Shown piece by piece: positions 36,644-47,836 of a DNA stretch of 64,000 nt (its first letter is position 1; every line of letters starts with the position of its first letter). Under the pieces are notes generated by a model. It saw only the letters and a list, made by a program, of their open reading frames with translations. It was not told the origin of the DNA and made no database searches. Source of the stretch: Acidobacteriota bacterium (lineage in GTDB: Bacteria; Acidobacteriota; Terriglobia; Terriglobales; Acidobacteriaceae); NCBI GenBank assembly GCA_018268755.1, contig JAFDVW010000001.1:1-64000 (forward strand), written 5' to 3'. A program made the translations under genes and the position numbers.

Positions 36644-37474
36644 TCAGTTGTGCTGAAGAAGGTTCATTATCACGCCACGCAATTGCGTGCTAAATGCGGC
36701 CCCGCGCTTGCGAAATCCGTTTTGGTGTGCGATGTGTGCGGCCTCCTGGCGCAATTCAGCCGCCAACATCTTTTGAGTCAACGCCTGACTCCGGATGCTT
36801 GAGGCGACGGCGCTTGCGGTGAGAAAAGGGGCGGATCCCGGCGCGGCTTCACTGGCCGAAGTTTCGATGGAATCCGCAGCCTGGAGTTCAAGGTCTGTCG
36901 CAGAATCCGACACTTTGAGCGTCTTCAGACTGTCCAGCGTCAAGGCATCATCCATATCGGACATGTCCCGGTCCGCCTGGCTCGCATCGGTCGACAACGG
37001 AATCGCTCCATAGGTGTTGCCGAAGGCTTGCGTTAGTGCGCTGAAGTTATTCACCTGATGGTCGCGGATTGCATTTTCGAGCGACTGTGGCGTGGCTAAT
37101 GTGGCGCTATGCAGATCGATGTTGAGAATGCTCGCCATCAAGGTGCGGTATTGGTTAATCATCTGGACGATTTGCGCCTTGGCCTGATTGATCAACTGCA
37201 CCGGCCAGATCAGGTTCTGATATAGGTTGTTGACGGCAGCTCTTGTCGTGTTAATGGCGTTCAGTGCGGTCTGTATCGCGCCATTGATCACATCCAGCAC
37301 TGCTTGAATGGCCTGGATGATTCCTCCTTGCGCCTCCGCAGGAGGTGGAGCGATTACCAGAGTTGAAACAAGAACTCCCGCGACGGCGATAGCGACTGCT
37401 TGGCGGCGAGTCTTTGCGGCCAGCATCAGCCATCCACAGACGAGAGCAAAAAGCGCAAAACTGAAATAGTGCAT
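36644..37474 (-). CDS. TrbJ/VirB5-like T4SS protein, copy 1
   Basis: A 276-residue protein with two N-terminal hydrophobic segments ending in a likely signal cleavage (PPPAEAQGG) and then the TrbJ-like helical body (LIWPVQLINQAKAQIVQMINQYRTLMASILNIDLHSATLATPQSLE). It ends in NLLQHN like its downstream paralogue. It lies directly after virB4. Two different tip proteins may exchange in the pilus, or one may be structural and the other an adhesin. Confidence 0.75.
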   Translation of the reverse strand: MHYFSFALFALVCGWLMLAAKTRRQAVAIAVAGVLVSTLVIAPPPAEAQGGIIQAIQAVLDVINGAIQTALNAINTTRAAVNNLYQNLIWPVQLINQAKAQIVQMINQYRTLMASILNIDLHSATLATPQSLENAIRDHQVNNFSALTQAFGNTYGAIPLSTDASQADRDMSDMDDALTLDSLKTLKVSDSATDLELQAADSIETSASEAAPGSAPFLTASAVASSIRSQALTQKMLAAELRQEAAHIAHQNGFRKRGAAFSTQLRGVIMNLLQHN

Positions 37475-37476
37475 CG

Positions 37477-40176
37477 TTATGACCTCTCAACTGTCCTGAG
37501 TTCGGTGGTCACCGGTCTCCTCGAGTGTTCTGCCCGTACGATGGCCGAGGCTGCCACCGCGCCCGATAACTCCTCCGGAAGAGGAGCAATTTCTGCCAGA
37601 CCTTGCGGAAATGTCTTGGCGAGCTCTTGATATCGTTCAAGCAGGGGACGAGCGTGCTGTTCCGAGAGAAACCATGCGCGGTACTTCCGTTCACGGGGAA
37701 ACGTCGTGCATATCCAATAGGACAACGGCGTTGGCACGATGCGGATGGTCTGCGTGGTTTCAGCCTTTTCCCCGATAACCAGCAACACTTCCGCGCTTCG
37801 GCCTTTTCGGGGCGCCCCAAATTCCTTCACCTGGCCCAGGGCGACTGGATTTAGGTAGAGGTGGTTGATGATTGCGCTGACATCACCGGGCTGCTGGCCA
37901 ATGATCTTGGTGCTGGCGTTCTTGAGGATGCCTGGACCGTGCAATCGAGGTTGAGATTCTGTCCCGACGAAGTCCTCCACAGTTTGGCTGATTCCCCAAA
38001 CACTTGAGTTGCGCTTGCGGGCCGTGCGGAACAGTTGCACTACCTCGGGAGCCAATGCCGGTGAATCGAGCAGAAACCAGCATTCATCGAGCACCGTAAT
38101 GCTTGGTTGCGCCGTTTTTCCGGTAGCCCGCGCGGCCATCGCGGTTGCGATCAGCATGCTCATCGCGGTTTCCAGCCGCGGGTCGGAACTCAGGCCTTCC
38201 ACGTTGAAGAACAACCAATCGCTGTCCAGCCGCATGGTAGTTTGGCGATCAAATAGATTCGCGTAGATGCCACTTTCTCCTGTCCACGAGCGGAGCTTGA
38301 TTGCGGCAAGATGAGCCTCATCCATGGTGCGCTGCATCTTCTCCGCGTCGCGCCAGTTGGCAAGTTCTTCACGCAGGTCATTGAAGGTCGGAATCGGATT
38401 CGAGTAACGAATCGCGCAGCGCTTATAAACCCGCGGGATCGCGTCGGTGAGAACGTTGTCCAGCAGTGCCGTGTCTGCTCCTGGGCTCTCCCCGATCATG
38501 TGCCGCGTGAGATTCTTCAAGAATGCTGTTTTTTCATTGCTGGGTACGGTCTCTCCTGCCAGCAAATCCCAGGGGTTGAGAGTTTCTCGTCCATCAAGAT
38601 CCACATTGATGACCCGCCCGCCCATCAATTCCACCAGAGGCTCATATGAATCGCCCCTCTCAAGGATTGAGATCAACGGCTTGGCACGCGCCATCATGAG
38701 TAGAAACGTCTGCGTCATGAAGGTCTTACCGCCGCCACTCTTCGCCATGATGAGCTGATTGGCATCGCCGAGAGTCGAATCGAAAGGCGAAAACGGCACC
38801 AACTGGCGATACGGAGTCTCAAACAACATCAATGGAGAGTTTCGTGTTCCGTTCCATGGCATCTCCACAGGCAACAGGTCAGCCGCATGAAGTGTCAGCA
38901 CGTCTTGTTCGCGTTTGTTGGTCTCTCCCTGGCCCGGCAAACTGGAAAAGAAGAACCTCTTCTGAGCCAACGTTTCTGCGATGCCGCGGGCGCCGTTCAT
39001 CCGCGTAATCGCGTGCAGGACCCTCTGACGGCGGTCAGCAAGAATTCGCTCGGCCTGCTCCAATTCCATCCGGTTGCGAGCAGCGCGGGAGGTACGGACG
39101 GCAATGGTCAGGCTCATCTGGCAGGATTTGAGAGAACTTGAAATCAGGTCCTGCAGAACCTTGATCAGTTGGTGCTCTGCGACCTGCGCGTCGACATTCA
39201 GCCGGAAGCCGCCGTGCATGTCCTTTTGCGCAGCGGTCATTTTGCGCAGCCGGCTTTTATACTGCTTGACTGCTTTTGCTTGGTCGGGAAGGACGACCTC
39301 TGCGTTGATCACGAGTGGAAAATCGAGCACGACTAGCTCGCGCAGCACACCGGGGAACGTGGCGTCCGGCAAGTCTTTAAGGGTCACAAAGGAATAAAGC
39401 AACCCGCCGACTTTCATGTATTCATCGAGTTCATCCTCGATGTTCACGTTTGCAATCTGGCTACGGGCGCTTTCGTAGAAGACCGAGCCCTCAGGGCGCC
39501 GATAAGGAACAGAATCGTTCCCAAGAGGGTGAAGCGCTCTCTTGACTTCGAGGAACAGATCGTTCCCCGACATGCGGGCAATCTTCATGCCTGTCGCTTG
39601 CAGCGTTGCCTCCACCCCGGACATCAGGCTGCGAAACTCCGCCAATAGATCCTCATGTTCACGGCGGCCCCGCTCAATGCATTTCATCGCGGAGACACTG
39701 AAGCTGCTGCTCCGCATTTTCTTCTTCCACTCAAGATCGGGCGTCTGATGATGAATTCTCGGATCCCAGGCAAAATAGAAATGGAGGAAGTGGCGCAGGT
39801 AATAGCCGTCGAAGTCCCTTTTGGCCCAAATCTCAGTCTGTTCGCGATCAAGGGCCTTCAACACTGAACTCGGGTTCCGCTGCTCGCGGCTGTAGCGGGC
39901 AAGGAGATCTCCCGTACCCTCTGCGATCTCGAAGCGTACCTGTATCCGCATGGAGCGTTCCGGCAGAGACCGCACCAGGGCTTCTAGCGAGAGCTTCGTG
40001 CGGTTGCGTTCCTCATCACTCGCGTAGTACGAGTTGATTCCGCTCACCGTGTATCCAGCTACAAACGAGCCGTTCAGCTCGACGAACAGGTCGTCGATGA
40101 TGTCGCGAACCTTCAATTGCTCGCACAACGGAGGTTGCGCGAGTGACTTGGAATGCTGTTGGACAGTCAGCGGCAT
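37477..40176 (-). CDS. VirB4/TrbE T4SS ATPase
   Basis: An 899-residue ATPase, full length for VirB4/TrbE. Walker A is AKSGGGKTF (about residue 475), Walker B is TVLDECWFLL, and the late motif WGISQTVEDF follows. The N-terminal half has the VirB4 domain (RSLPERSMRIQVRFEIAEG). It powers pilus assembly and substrate transfer. It sits immediately downstream of the VirB3-like gene, the order seen in many conjugation operons. Confidence 0.92.
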   Translation of the reverse strand: MPLTVQQHSKSLAQPPLCEQLKVRDIIDDLFVELNGSFVAGYTVSGINSYYASDEERNRTKLSLEALVRSLPERSMRIQVRFEIAEGTGDLLARYSREQRNPSSVLKALDREQTEIWAKRDFDGYYLRHFLHFYFAWDPRIHHQTPDLEWKKKMRSSSFSVSAMKCIERGRREHEDLLAEFRSLMSGVEATLQATGMKIARMSGNDLFLEVKRALHPLGNDSVPYRRPEGSVFYESARSQIANVNIEDELDEYMKVGGLLYSFVTLKDLPDATFPGVLRELVVLDFPLVINAEVVLPDQAKAVKQYKSRLRKMTAAQKDMHGGFRLNVDAQVAEHQLIKVLQDLISSSLKSCQMSLTIAVRTSRAARNRMELEQAERILADRRQRVLHAITRMNGARGIAETLAQKRFFFSSLPGQGETNKREQDVLTLHAADLLPVEMPWNGTRNSPLMLFETPYRQLVPFSPFDSTLGDANQLIMAKSGGGKTFMTQTFLLMMARAKPLISILERGDSYEPLVELMGGRVINVDLDGRETLNPWDLLAGETVPSNEKTAFLKNLTRHMIGESPGADTALLDNVLTDAIPRVYKRCAIRYSNPIPTFNDLREELANWRDAEKMQRTMDEAHLAAIKLRSWTGESGIYANLFDRQTTMRLDSDWLFFNVEGLSSDPRLETAMSMLIATAMAARATGKTAQPSITVLDECWFLLDSPALAPEVVQLFRTARKRNSSVWGISQTVEDFVGTESQPRLHGPGILKNASTKIIGQQPGDVSAIINHLYLNPVALGQVKEFGAPRKGRSAEVLLVIGEKAETTQTIRIVPTPLSYWICTTFPRERKYRAWFLSEQHARPLLERYQELAKTFPQGLAEIAPLPEELSGAVAASAIVRAEHSRRPVTTELRTVERS

Positions 40177-40188
40177 TGTTGCTTTTCC

Positions 40189-40518
40189 TTAGTCGGTGAT
40201 GTACTCACGGACCAGTTCACGGTCGCGTTCCAGCGCCGAATAGACATGTGGCCTGGTGTGGAACGTTACCCAATCGAGGAGATACCCGCGCTGCTTGCCG
40301 TACTTGAACAGCATCAGAGCAGGCACACTGAGAATCGGAACGACGTATTGCAGCACCATATTCATGGGCAAGCCGAGCATCTCCCGGTTCAGGAACCGCC
40401 CGAAGATGTTCATCACGACAGCGACGGCCAGAATGGCGAACAGATCCTCCGCTTCAAGCCCAAGGAAGGTCACCCTGGTACGAAGGTTTCGATACACGGG
40501 CGTCACATCGAGTGCCAT
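40189..40518 (-). CDS. VirB3/TrbD-like T4SS protein
   Basis: A 109-residue protein starting at ATG 40518 with AAAGGAG upstream. It has the VirB3-like beginning MALDVTPVYRNLRTRVTFLGLEAEDLFAILAVAVVMNIFG, two adjacent hydrophobic segments and a short C-terminus. VirB3 cooperates with VirB4 at the inner membrane; the two are adjacent here. The longer frame upstream overlaps the pilin-like gene and is not used. Confidence 0.75.
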   Translation of the reverse strand: MALDVTPVYRNLRTRVTFLGLEAEDLFAILAVAVVMNIFGRFLNREMLGLPMNMVLQYVVPILSVPALMLFKYGKQRGYLLDWVTFHTRPHVYSALERDRELVREYITD

Positions 40519-40535
40519 TGCGTTCTTTCTCCTTT

Positions 40536-41003
40536 TCAACGCACCCCGGCAGTTCCCTGGATCACGAAGAACTCCGCGAGGCGAAGCAATCCCGACACCA
40601 TCAGACACAGGCCGGCGGCAAGAAAATGACGCATCCAGCTGCTTGTGGGATGAATGTAGGAAAACATTCCAATTCGCAGCGCTCCGATTGCTACTTGCGC
40701 TGCGGCGTACACGGGCAGGATTACATTGCCGACCCAGTTGATCGCAGTCAGCAGCGCCAGCCAATAGACGTCTGGGTTATTCCATGCCCTCTGTGACGCA
40801 AACGTTTCGAAAGCGCGCGTCAGTCCGGAGACCATCAGGCAAGCGAAGGCCCCATACATGCTATGGGAGAACTCTTGACCTTTTGAGAATTGCAGGATTG
40901 CAGCAATGATGAACAGTGCTGCAAGGGTCGGCATGATCACATTGCCGGCCCAGTTCGCCAAATGAAGAATTCCGTTATCGAACGACATTTGCGAAAAGTT
41001 CAT
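40536..41003 (-). CDS. Double pilin-like membrane protein (VirB2/TrbC-related)
   Basis: A 155-residue protein with four transmembrane helices, arranged as two copies of a VirB2-like unit: NWAGNVIMPTLAALFIIAAILQF...MYGAFACLMVSGLTRAFETF and NWVGNVILPVYAAAQVAIGALRI...LAAGLCLMVSGLLRLAEFF. The same unit occurs once in the 119-residue protein at 41.8-42.1 kb. No signal peptide. It may be a tandemly duplicated pilin subunit or an inner-membrane scaffold derived from one. Confidence 0.65.
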   Translation of the reverse strand: MNFSQMSFDNGILHLANWAGNVIMPTLAALFIIAAILQFSKGQEFSHSMYGAFACLMVSGLTRAFETFASQRAWNNPDVYWLALLTAINWVGNVILPVYAAAQVAIGALRIGMFSYIHPTSSWMRHFLAAGLCLMVSGLLRLAEFFVIQGTAGVR

Positions 41004-41011
41004 CTCAGTAC

Positions 41012-41674
41012 CTAAGACATCATCGTCACGACGAGTTGCCAGATCCCGGACACGCACAAGAGAGCAAGTGAGACGGCTACAAGGCGTACGAATGGTTTTC
41101 GTGTCGCAAAGTTCCAGATCGCTCCAACCAATGCCAACACCGCAGCGACCGGCATAATTGTTCCCGCCAGGTGGTTCCATAGACTGTCAAGCACGTCAGC
41201 AGTCGCATACTGCGTTTGTGTGTTGTAGCCCTGGATCAGGGTGAAGGTCGTCTGAATGCCGAGCAGGAACATCGCGGTGACGATAGAAGCGAGCGGGTTC
41301 TCGCCGGCTGCCGTATCCAAGATCGCGCGCAGCACGAAGAATGCGGCCAGTACAGGTACTAGCCGATCCACAATGAAATTGGTGACGAAAGACGCTATGT
41401 CAGACTGAATGTTCGAGAGCCATGAAGTGCTGATTCCTCCACTAGGTAGAGGCAAAGCAATCCCGAACGATGAAAACCAGGTCAAAAGCGGCTGCAGAGT
41501 AAGAAACACTATTGCCCAGAACATCCATTTGGTGAAGTTGCCGCCAATCGCAAACGCTGTCGTTCCGTCATGCCGCAAAGCGATTCCTGCCAGCACCAGC
41601 GACAACAGAGCCGCCGATGGTGCCAGCAGGAGCAGCAAGGAAATGACATCGTTCAGTAATTGCGGCGTTGGCAT
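41012..41674 (-). CDS. Polytopic membrane protein of the pilin cluster
   Basis: A 220-residue protein with five or six transmembrane helices. Its second half repeats the hydrophobic pattern of the neighbouring pilin-like proteins (LVPVLAAFFVLRAILDTAAGENP and TIMPVAAVLALVGAIWNFATRKPFVRLVAVSLALLCVSGIW). It may be part of the T4SS inner membrane complex. ATG 41674 is used; the frame extends three codons further to a TTG. Confidence 0.6.
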   Translation of the reverse strand: MPTPQLLNDVISLLLLLAPSAALLSLVLAGIALRHDGTTAFAIGGNFTKWMFWAIVFLTLQPLLTWFSSFGIALPLPSGGISTSWLSNIQSDIASFVTNFIVDRLVPVLAAFFVLRAILDTAAGENPLASIVTAMFLLGIQTTFTLIQGYNTQTQYATADVLDSLWNHLAGTIMPVAAVLALVGAIWNFATRKPFVRLVAVSLALLCVSGIWQLVVTMMS

Positions 41675-41788
41675 CGCTCTCAATCTCGCTTGTTACCTGC
41701 ACAACGGTTTCAGATCTGGTGACAGCCATCAGCGTCTCGAAGTGCAACTACGTCAAGCTGCCCGCATACATTCTGAAGCGGTATTCGG

Positions 41789-42148
41789 CTAGGTCACACC
41801 GCCGGTTCCGTTCGTGATCCAGAACTCGATAAGCCGCGTGACGCCGGAAATGGCCAAAAGGGCGGCGGCAGCGAACAGCCAGCGCCCAAAACCTCGTCCT
41901 GTCAGCCAGCAGACAACGGCTCCCAGTACCGCGCCTCCGGCACCCACGGGAGCGATTACGTTTCCGATCCAGTTGATGAAGTTGAGAAAAGCACCCTCCG
42001 GCTGTGCACCTGTCTGTCCCTGAACCGCCACATTCGAAGCTGGAGCAGAGCCCAGGTTTTGCGCAAACGTGAACTGTGCGACCACCAGAAATGCAAGAGC
42101 GATCCACGCCCAGAATTTTCTTTGCTGCATGTCGGGCCGGAATTTCAT
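41789..42148 (-). CDS. VirB2/TrbC-like pilin
   Basis: A 119-residue protein with a cleavable signal (WAWIALAFLVVAQFTFAQ) and two transmembrane helices in the mature part (NWIGNVIAPVGAGGAVLGAVVCWLTGRGF...WLFAAAALLAISGVTRLIEFW). This is the classical VirB2/TrbC propilin layout. AGGAGG lies ahead of ATG 42148. It is the first gene of the sub-operon that continues to virB4. Confidence 0.78.
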   Translation of the reverse strand: MKFRPDMQQRKFWAWIALAFLVVAQFTFAQNLGSAPASNVAVQGQTGAQPEGAFLNFINWIGNVIAPVGAGGAVLGAVVCWLTGRGFGRWLFAAAALLAISGVTRLIEFWITNGTGGVT

Positions 42149-42574
42149 CGGCTGTGTCCTCCTTTCTGATCGTCGCTCCGAATGTGTTTGTGAACTGATT
42201 CGAAAAACGATCGATGCGCGTGGAAGGTAGGACCGAAAGGAATTTCTGTCAAACGACGATCAACAGAACAGTCAGAAAGACGAAAGCGAGTGAGCAGGGT
42301 CGTGCGATGCTGGCTGGTTGAAGTGAAGACGATATGCTATCGAGAGGATTTTGAACGGACGGCTCTAGGAGATTGTGGTCTGCCTGCTAACCAACGAAGG
42401 ACGATTCGGAACGGCAATAGACAGACTCTCAGCCACAGGCCTATGACTCTGCCAACAGCATCCGCACCGAAATAGTCGAGCCAGTCTGCCCCGTACAGCA
42501 TAAAAAAAACAGGTTGCTATATGCCCACTCTAGCTCACTTCAGTGTCGGATGGTAGAAAACTCACGAGCGACGC
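42149..42574. other. Intergenic region in the transfer operon, nothing recognised
   Basis: 426 bases between the pilin gene and the small hypothetical gene. Candidate frames are short and unconvincing. It may hold a promoter for the downstream virB2-virB4 group, or an oriT, but no clear -35/-10 pair or nick-like repeat was identified. Confidence 0.3.
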
Positions 42575-42928
42575 CTAATGAATCGCGAGATTTTCGGGTT
42601 CGATTTGAATCGTGAGCAAATCAATCCCTTTTAGCCTCAGAATTGCTCGTTTCTGGGCGATGAACAACTCATCGTATTCTGTTTCTAATGTCGCTTGCAG
42701 GCCCTCTAGACACAGTTCCATCTTTGCAAGTTCCTGCCCGAAGTCTGCGGAAACGTAGCACCCCTGGCGGCTTGAAACGAAACAGTTTCCCCCATCGTCC
42801 AGATTGAGGTAAGTGCGGCTGATTCCGTGTTTGTAGAGGTTAATACCATTGACACGGCCCATGTACATGAAACCAGCGCAACGCGCTTTGCCCAGCCTGT
42901 CTTCCAGAGGTTTCCAATTGGGTTCCAA
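42575..42928 (-). CDS. Hypothetical protein
   Basis: A 117-residue soluble protein beginning at TTG 42928, with GAAGGGACGG upstream. It has KARCAGFMYMGRVNGINLYKHGISRTYLNLDDGGNCFVSS in the first half and a helical region with an acidic stretch in the second. It lies 15 bases downstream of virB10. No known domain. Confidence 0.6.
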   Translation of the reverse strand: MEPNWKPLEDRLGKARCAGFMYMGRVNGINLYKHGISRTYLNLDDGGNCFVSSRQGCYVSADFGQELAKMELCLEGLQATLETEYDELFIAQKRAILRLKGIDLLTIQIEPENLAIH

Positions 42929-42943
42929 CGGTCCGTCCCTTCG

Positions 42944-44383
42944 TCAATTTTGGGCTTGTGCTGCTTGAGAGCCAGTCTGCAAGTACATTTGGTTTAACTC
43001 GTTTCTCAGTTGCATCAACTCGCGCAATTCTTCGAGCGTCGGGACCTTACCCGAAGAAAAGCCTGCGCCAGGGTTCTCTGCGGGCCGTGTTCCCGGCGAC
43101 CCCGGCTGCTGATCGGAACTGTTCTTTTCCACCACGATGTAAAACCGCGTGTTGCCGGGTACGGTGACCACCAGTGTCTGATTCGCGGCCAGCGTATTGA
43201 TTTCGTCTTGACCGGCGATCCCGATATTGCTGGCGAGCCGTTCTCGCAGCAACGAGTTTTCTGAAATCGGGCCGTTGAATCCGGTTGTGCCTTGACCACC
43301 GACAACGTATGCAGCGACGGTTCCTATTCCGGTCAGAGAGCGGACAAGAAAGTTTTTGCCTCGGTTCCTGCCCGAGACGTTCCCCTTGAGCGCGCCGAAC
43401 TTAAGATCCATGGCGGTCGCGTCAATTTTCTGAACACTTCCATCCGGTGTTTCGACTCGGTCGAACTGGAATCCCACAAAACCTGATGGGGTAACGTGGG
43501 AGAGCTTGCCAAACACTCTGGTGCCCGCCGGCAGCACAATCTCACCGTCATGCTCGTAGCTGTATTCGATCACTGCGATTACAGGGGCTGGTACTGCTGA
43601 ACTCACTGGAGCTTCGAGGCGAGCGACCATTCTTGTACCGGCTGGGAGAAGCTGGGCTAGGCCGCTGGGTTCATCGTGAAGCACTGAAACAGCCGGCTTT
43701 GCATCTTGGGAAGCGCGAACGAATACCAGCGATGGTTTCTTCAATTCGGCGTCTGACTCGGACGATGGCAACCGGGGAGGATTGGGGATGTTCGTAGCCT
43801 GCGCAACCGCAGGATTGGAGAAATCAATCTGCCGTAGCGCATACTTGTCGGGACTTTTCGCTTTGCCGGCTACGGGCTTTGCTGGTGCGGCCGCAGTCGC
43901 GGTCGGAGACTGATCGAATTGCTCGTAGTGAGGAGAAGTCCGGCCTACTTCTTCCGGCGTTACTTCGGAAGAAACACCTGTCTGACCTTGGCGGAGGTCT
44001 GCACTGAGAATCGGTGTTGCAGCTTTTGCTGGGTCATTCTGGCCCTGCCCTGGTGTAACTTTGCGGCCAAGGTTAGGCGCACCGCGAAGCTTCCCGGAGG
44101 CGGCAGTCCCGCCCTTTGGACTCGAGAATAGTCCAAAAAATACCAGCAATAAGGCGACGCTCACGCCGACAAGTAGGAAGAGAGACTTGCTCTTGTCACG
44201 GCTCAGTTCGCGGCGGCTTGCGACCGGTTTTTGATTTTGGCGGACCTTGTCCAAGAGTGCATTAAGGCTCTTGAACCCGCCAGGACCTGTTTCCTCAACG
44301 TCCGCGACGCTGTCAACGGACGAGTTGTCCGCGTCTAATTTCACCGCTTGGTTTTTCTCAGTTCCTGTTGTCTGCGATTCCAT
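42944..44383 (-). CDS. VirB10/TrbI-like T4SS core protein
   Basis: A 479-residue protein. A cytoplasmic N-terminus precedes one transmembrane helix (SLFLLVGVSVALLLVFFGLF, about 69-88) and a Pro-rich linker. The C-terminal TrbI/VirB10 domain follows: LLPAGTRMVARLEAPVSSAVPAPVIAVIEY, VLPAGTRVFGKL, GFQFDRVETPDG, and TLVVTVPGNTRFYIVVE. It spans both membranes and forms the channel with VirB9. AGGAGG precedes ATG 44383. Its start overlaps the end of the second VirB9-like gene by 26 bases. Confidence 0.88.
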   Translation of the reverse strand: MESQTTGTEKNQAVKLDADNSSVDSVADVEETGPGGFKSLNALLDKVRQNQKPVASRRELSRDKSKSLFLLVGVSVALLLVFFGLFSSPKGGTAASGKLRGAPNLGRKVTPGQGQNDPAKAATPILSADLRQGQTGVSSEVTPEEVGRTSPHYEQFDQSPTATAAAPAKPVAGKAKSPDKYALRQIDFSNPAVAQATNIPNPPRLPSSESDAELKKPSLVFVRASQDAKPAVSVLHDEPSGLAQLLPAGTRMVARLEAPVSSAVPAPVIAVIEYSYEHDGEIVLPAGTRVFGKLSHVTPSGFVGFQFDRVETPDGSVQKIDATAMDLKFGALKGNVSGRNRGKNFLVRSLTGIGTVAAYVVGGQGTTGFNGPISENSLLRERLASNIGIAGQDEINTLAANQTLVVTVPGNTRFYIVVEKNSSDQQPGSPGTRPAENPGAGFSSGKVPTLEELRELMQLRNELNQMYLQTGSQAAQAQN

Positions 44384-45445
44384 GATCCTCCTCCTGGCGT
44401 AGCGAGTTGACTCCGAAGCCCATGGGCGCAAGTGCCGGGCGATCCACTGCGCCCGAATCCGCCATTTGCAAAAAGAGCTCCTCATTTGACTGCTTGTAGG
44501 GCGGGCGTTCAAAGACCACGACCCCGTCCGCACGGCTGCCAACCCCTAAACGTCGATGGCTCAGGCGGAACTCGACGATGGCCAGTTGTTCTGCCGCGGC
44601 CCAACGCTCACGCTTAACAATTCGGCCAGATTTGATCTTTCCGCCGAGTTGTACCTGTGGTGGCATAAGCAAGATCGCGTGTCTGCTGGTATTCATCACC
44701 GAGAACAGGACAATCACTTGCTGGCCGCCATCGATGACTTCGCTGACGCCGACACGCAAGCGATCTCGCTTGATTGCTTCTGTTTCAATTCGTTCTCCGT
44801 ACATGGTAGGCAGCGGTGCGCTCTTCTGGCGTTCGAGCAGGACATCCAATGACGCTGGCAGCGTCGCATGTGACAGGGCTTCGGAGCGCGCATTGTATGT
44901 GCTCGAACGAAACGTGCTTGGGACAACGGCTGCTTTCGCTGAACGCCTGTTCCCGCCTTCGGTGCTTAAGTCAACCGGCGTGGGTTGATCGGTGATTGCT
45001 TTGGTTTGACCTACCAAAGGAAAAGGCACAATCTCAGGCTCGACTAGAAAACTCGTGGCGGTCTTGTATTGGAGCACAAAATCTACCTTGCCCGGTCCGG
45101 CTACGCCTGCGCCGCTGATCAGCAGCAAACTAAACTGCCTTCCATGAATGCTCGAGATGAGCACATTGGTTTCAGCTCTCTTCTCCGTGAGCGCTTTGAC
45201 CAGAACCAGCAGTGGTTCGTGTTCTGAATGCTCGACTTGAAACAGCGCAGGATCGCCGATGGCGACAGAATTCACCGGTTCGGGCAGCTTTATCGCTGTT
45301 ACGAAATGTGGGGCGACTTCCACCACGGTGACCTTCCCATCATCCGCGTCCTTCACTCGTACTTGAGGAACGACGTCCGGCACCTGAGCGCGCGCTTCGA
45401 AGGCTGCCGGCAATAGGAAACAGACCAAGATCGACTTAAACACGT

Positions 45446-45449
<4 letters not shown>
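44358..45449 (-). CDS. VirB9/TrbG-like T4SS protein (copy 2)
   Basis: A 363-residue protein with a signal peptide (SILVCFLLPAAFEARAQ) and a VirB9-like beta domain (APHFVTAIKLPEPVNSVAIGDPALFQVEHSE...TNVLISSIHGRQFSLLLI). The second half contains DRLRVGVSEVIDGGQQVIVLFSVMNTSRHAILLMPP. It is divergent from the 277-residue copy at 29.1 kb. Its place directly upstream of VirB10 makes it the more likely channel partner. Confidence 0.72.
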
Positions 45450-47376
<1,927 letters not shown>

Positions 47377-47405
47377 GAGACAGGTGACGAAACCCGTGCT
47401 ATACT
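47377..47405 (+). promoter_or_regulatory. Candidate sigma-70 promoter for tRNA array cluster 1
   Basis: GAGACA (47377-47382) and TATACT (47400-47405) are separated by exactly 17 bases, 164 bases before the first tRNA. They match 4/6 and 5/6 of the consensus. The next landmark downstream is a terminator-like hairpin. Confidence 0.4.
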
Positions 47406-47522
47406 CGGGCTTGAAATGACGATACAGACCAAATCCATGATGAGACGGCGCGTCAATCGCGCTCGGCCCTCGGGATTGGTCTGATTATTCGTTAGATTTC
47501 CAAGTTCAGATTCGATTTCCGA

Positions 47523-47555
47523 GGCTCCGACAAAAGTCGGGGCCTTTTGCTTTTT
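47523..47555 (+). terminator. Terminator-like hairpin before tRNA cluster 1
   Basis: The arms GGCTCCGAC and GTCGGGGCC (loop AAAA) pair over nine bases with one G-T pair and are followed by TTTTGCTTTTT. It lies between the candidate promoter and the first tRNA, so it may act as an attenuator or end a short leader. A similar hairpin precedes cluster 2. Confidence 0.6.
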
Positions 47556-47568
47556 ACGGATGTGTTTT

Positions 47569-47645
47569 TGGCCGGTAGCCAAGGTGGAAAGGCACGTGAC
47601 TGTTACTCACGCCATGCGCAGGTTCGAATCCTGCCCGGCCAGCCA
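47569..47645 (+). tRNA. tRNA-Asn(GTT)
   Basis: Cloverleaf with acceptor TGGCCGG/CCGGCCA, anticodon stem CGTGA/TCACG and loop CTGTTAC (anticodon GTT). G73 and an encoded CCA are present. First tRNA of the array; only 17 bases separate it from the next. Confidence 0.93.
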
Positions 47646-47662
47646 ATTTTGAGGGAACACAA

Positions 47663-47738
47663 GGCTCGCTAGTTCAGTAGGAAGAACGCGGCTCTCATAA
47701 AGCCGTCGCGGATGGTTCGAATCCATCGCGAGCCACCA
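47663..47738 (+). tRNA. tRNA-Met(CAT), elongator type
   Basis: Acceptor GGCTCGC/GCGAGCC, anticodon stem CGGCT/AGCCG, loop CTCATAA (CAT), encoded CCA. The anticodon stem lacks the three G-C pairs of initiators, so an elongator is likely. Confidence 0.9.
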
Positions 47739-47739
47739 T

Positions 47740-47830
47740 GGAGGGGCCTCCGGCGAGGGGCAGTGGCTTATACCCACTTCGGCGCCAGATTAGCGCGGCC
47801 ACGCAGGTTCGACTCCTGCACCCTCTACCA
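47740..47830 (+). tRNA. tRNA-Sec-like (allo-tRNA-like) gene, apparent anticodon TAT
   Basis: 91 bases with encoded CCA. The D arm CTCCGGCGAGG (47748-47758) has a four-base loop as in bacterial tRNA-Sec; the T arm GCAGGTTCGACTCCTG also matches selC. Anticodon stem AGTGG/CCACT encloses CTTATAC, giving TAT (47769-47771) rather than TCA. A long variable region (about 24 bases, GCGC/GCGC stem) is present. The acceptor has six pairs plus a G-A mismatch, and the discriminator is A, not G. It could be functional, reading AUA, or degenerate. Confidence 0.7.
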
Positions 47831-47836
47831 GGTTTT

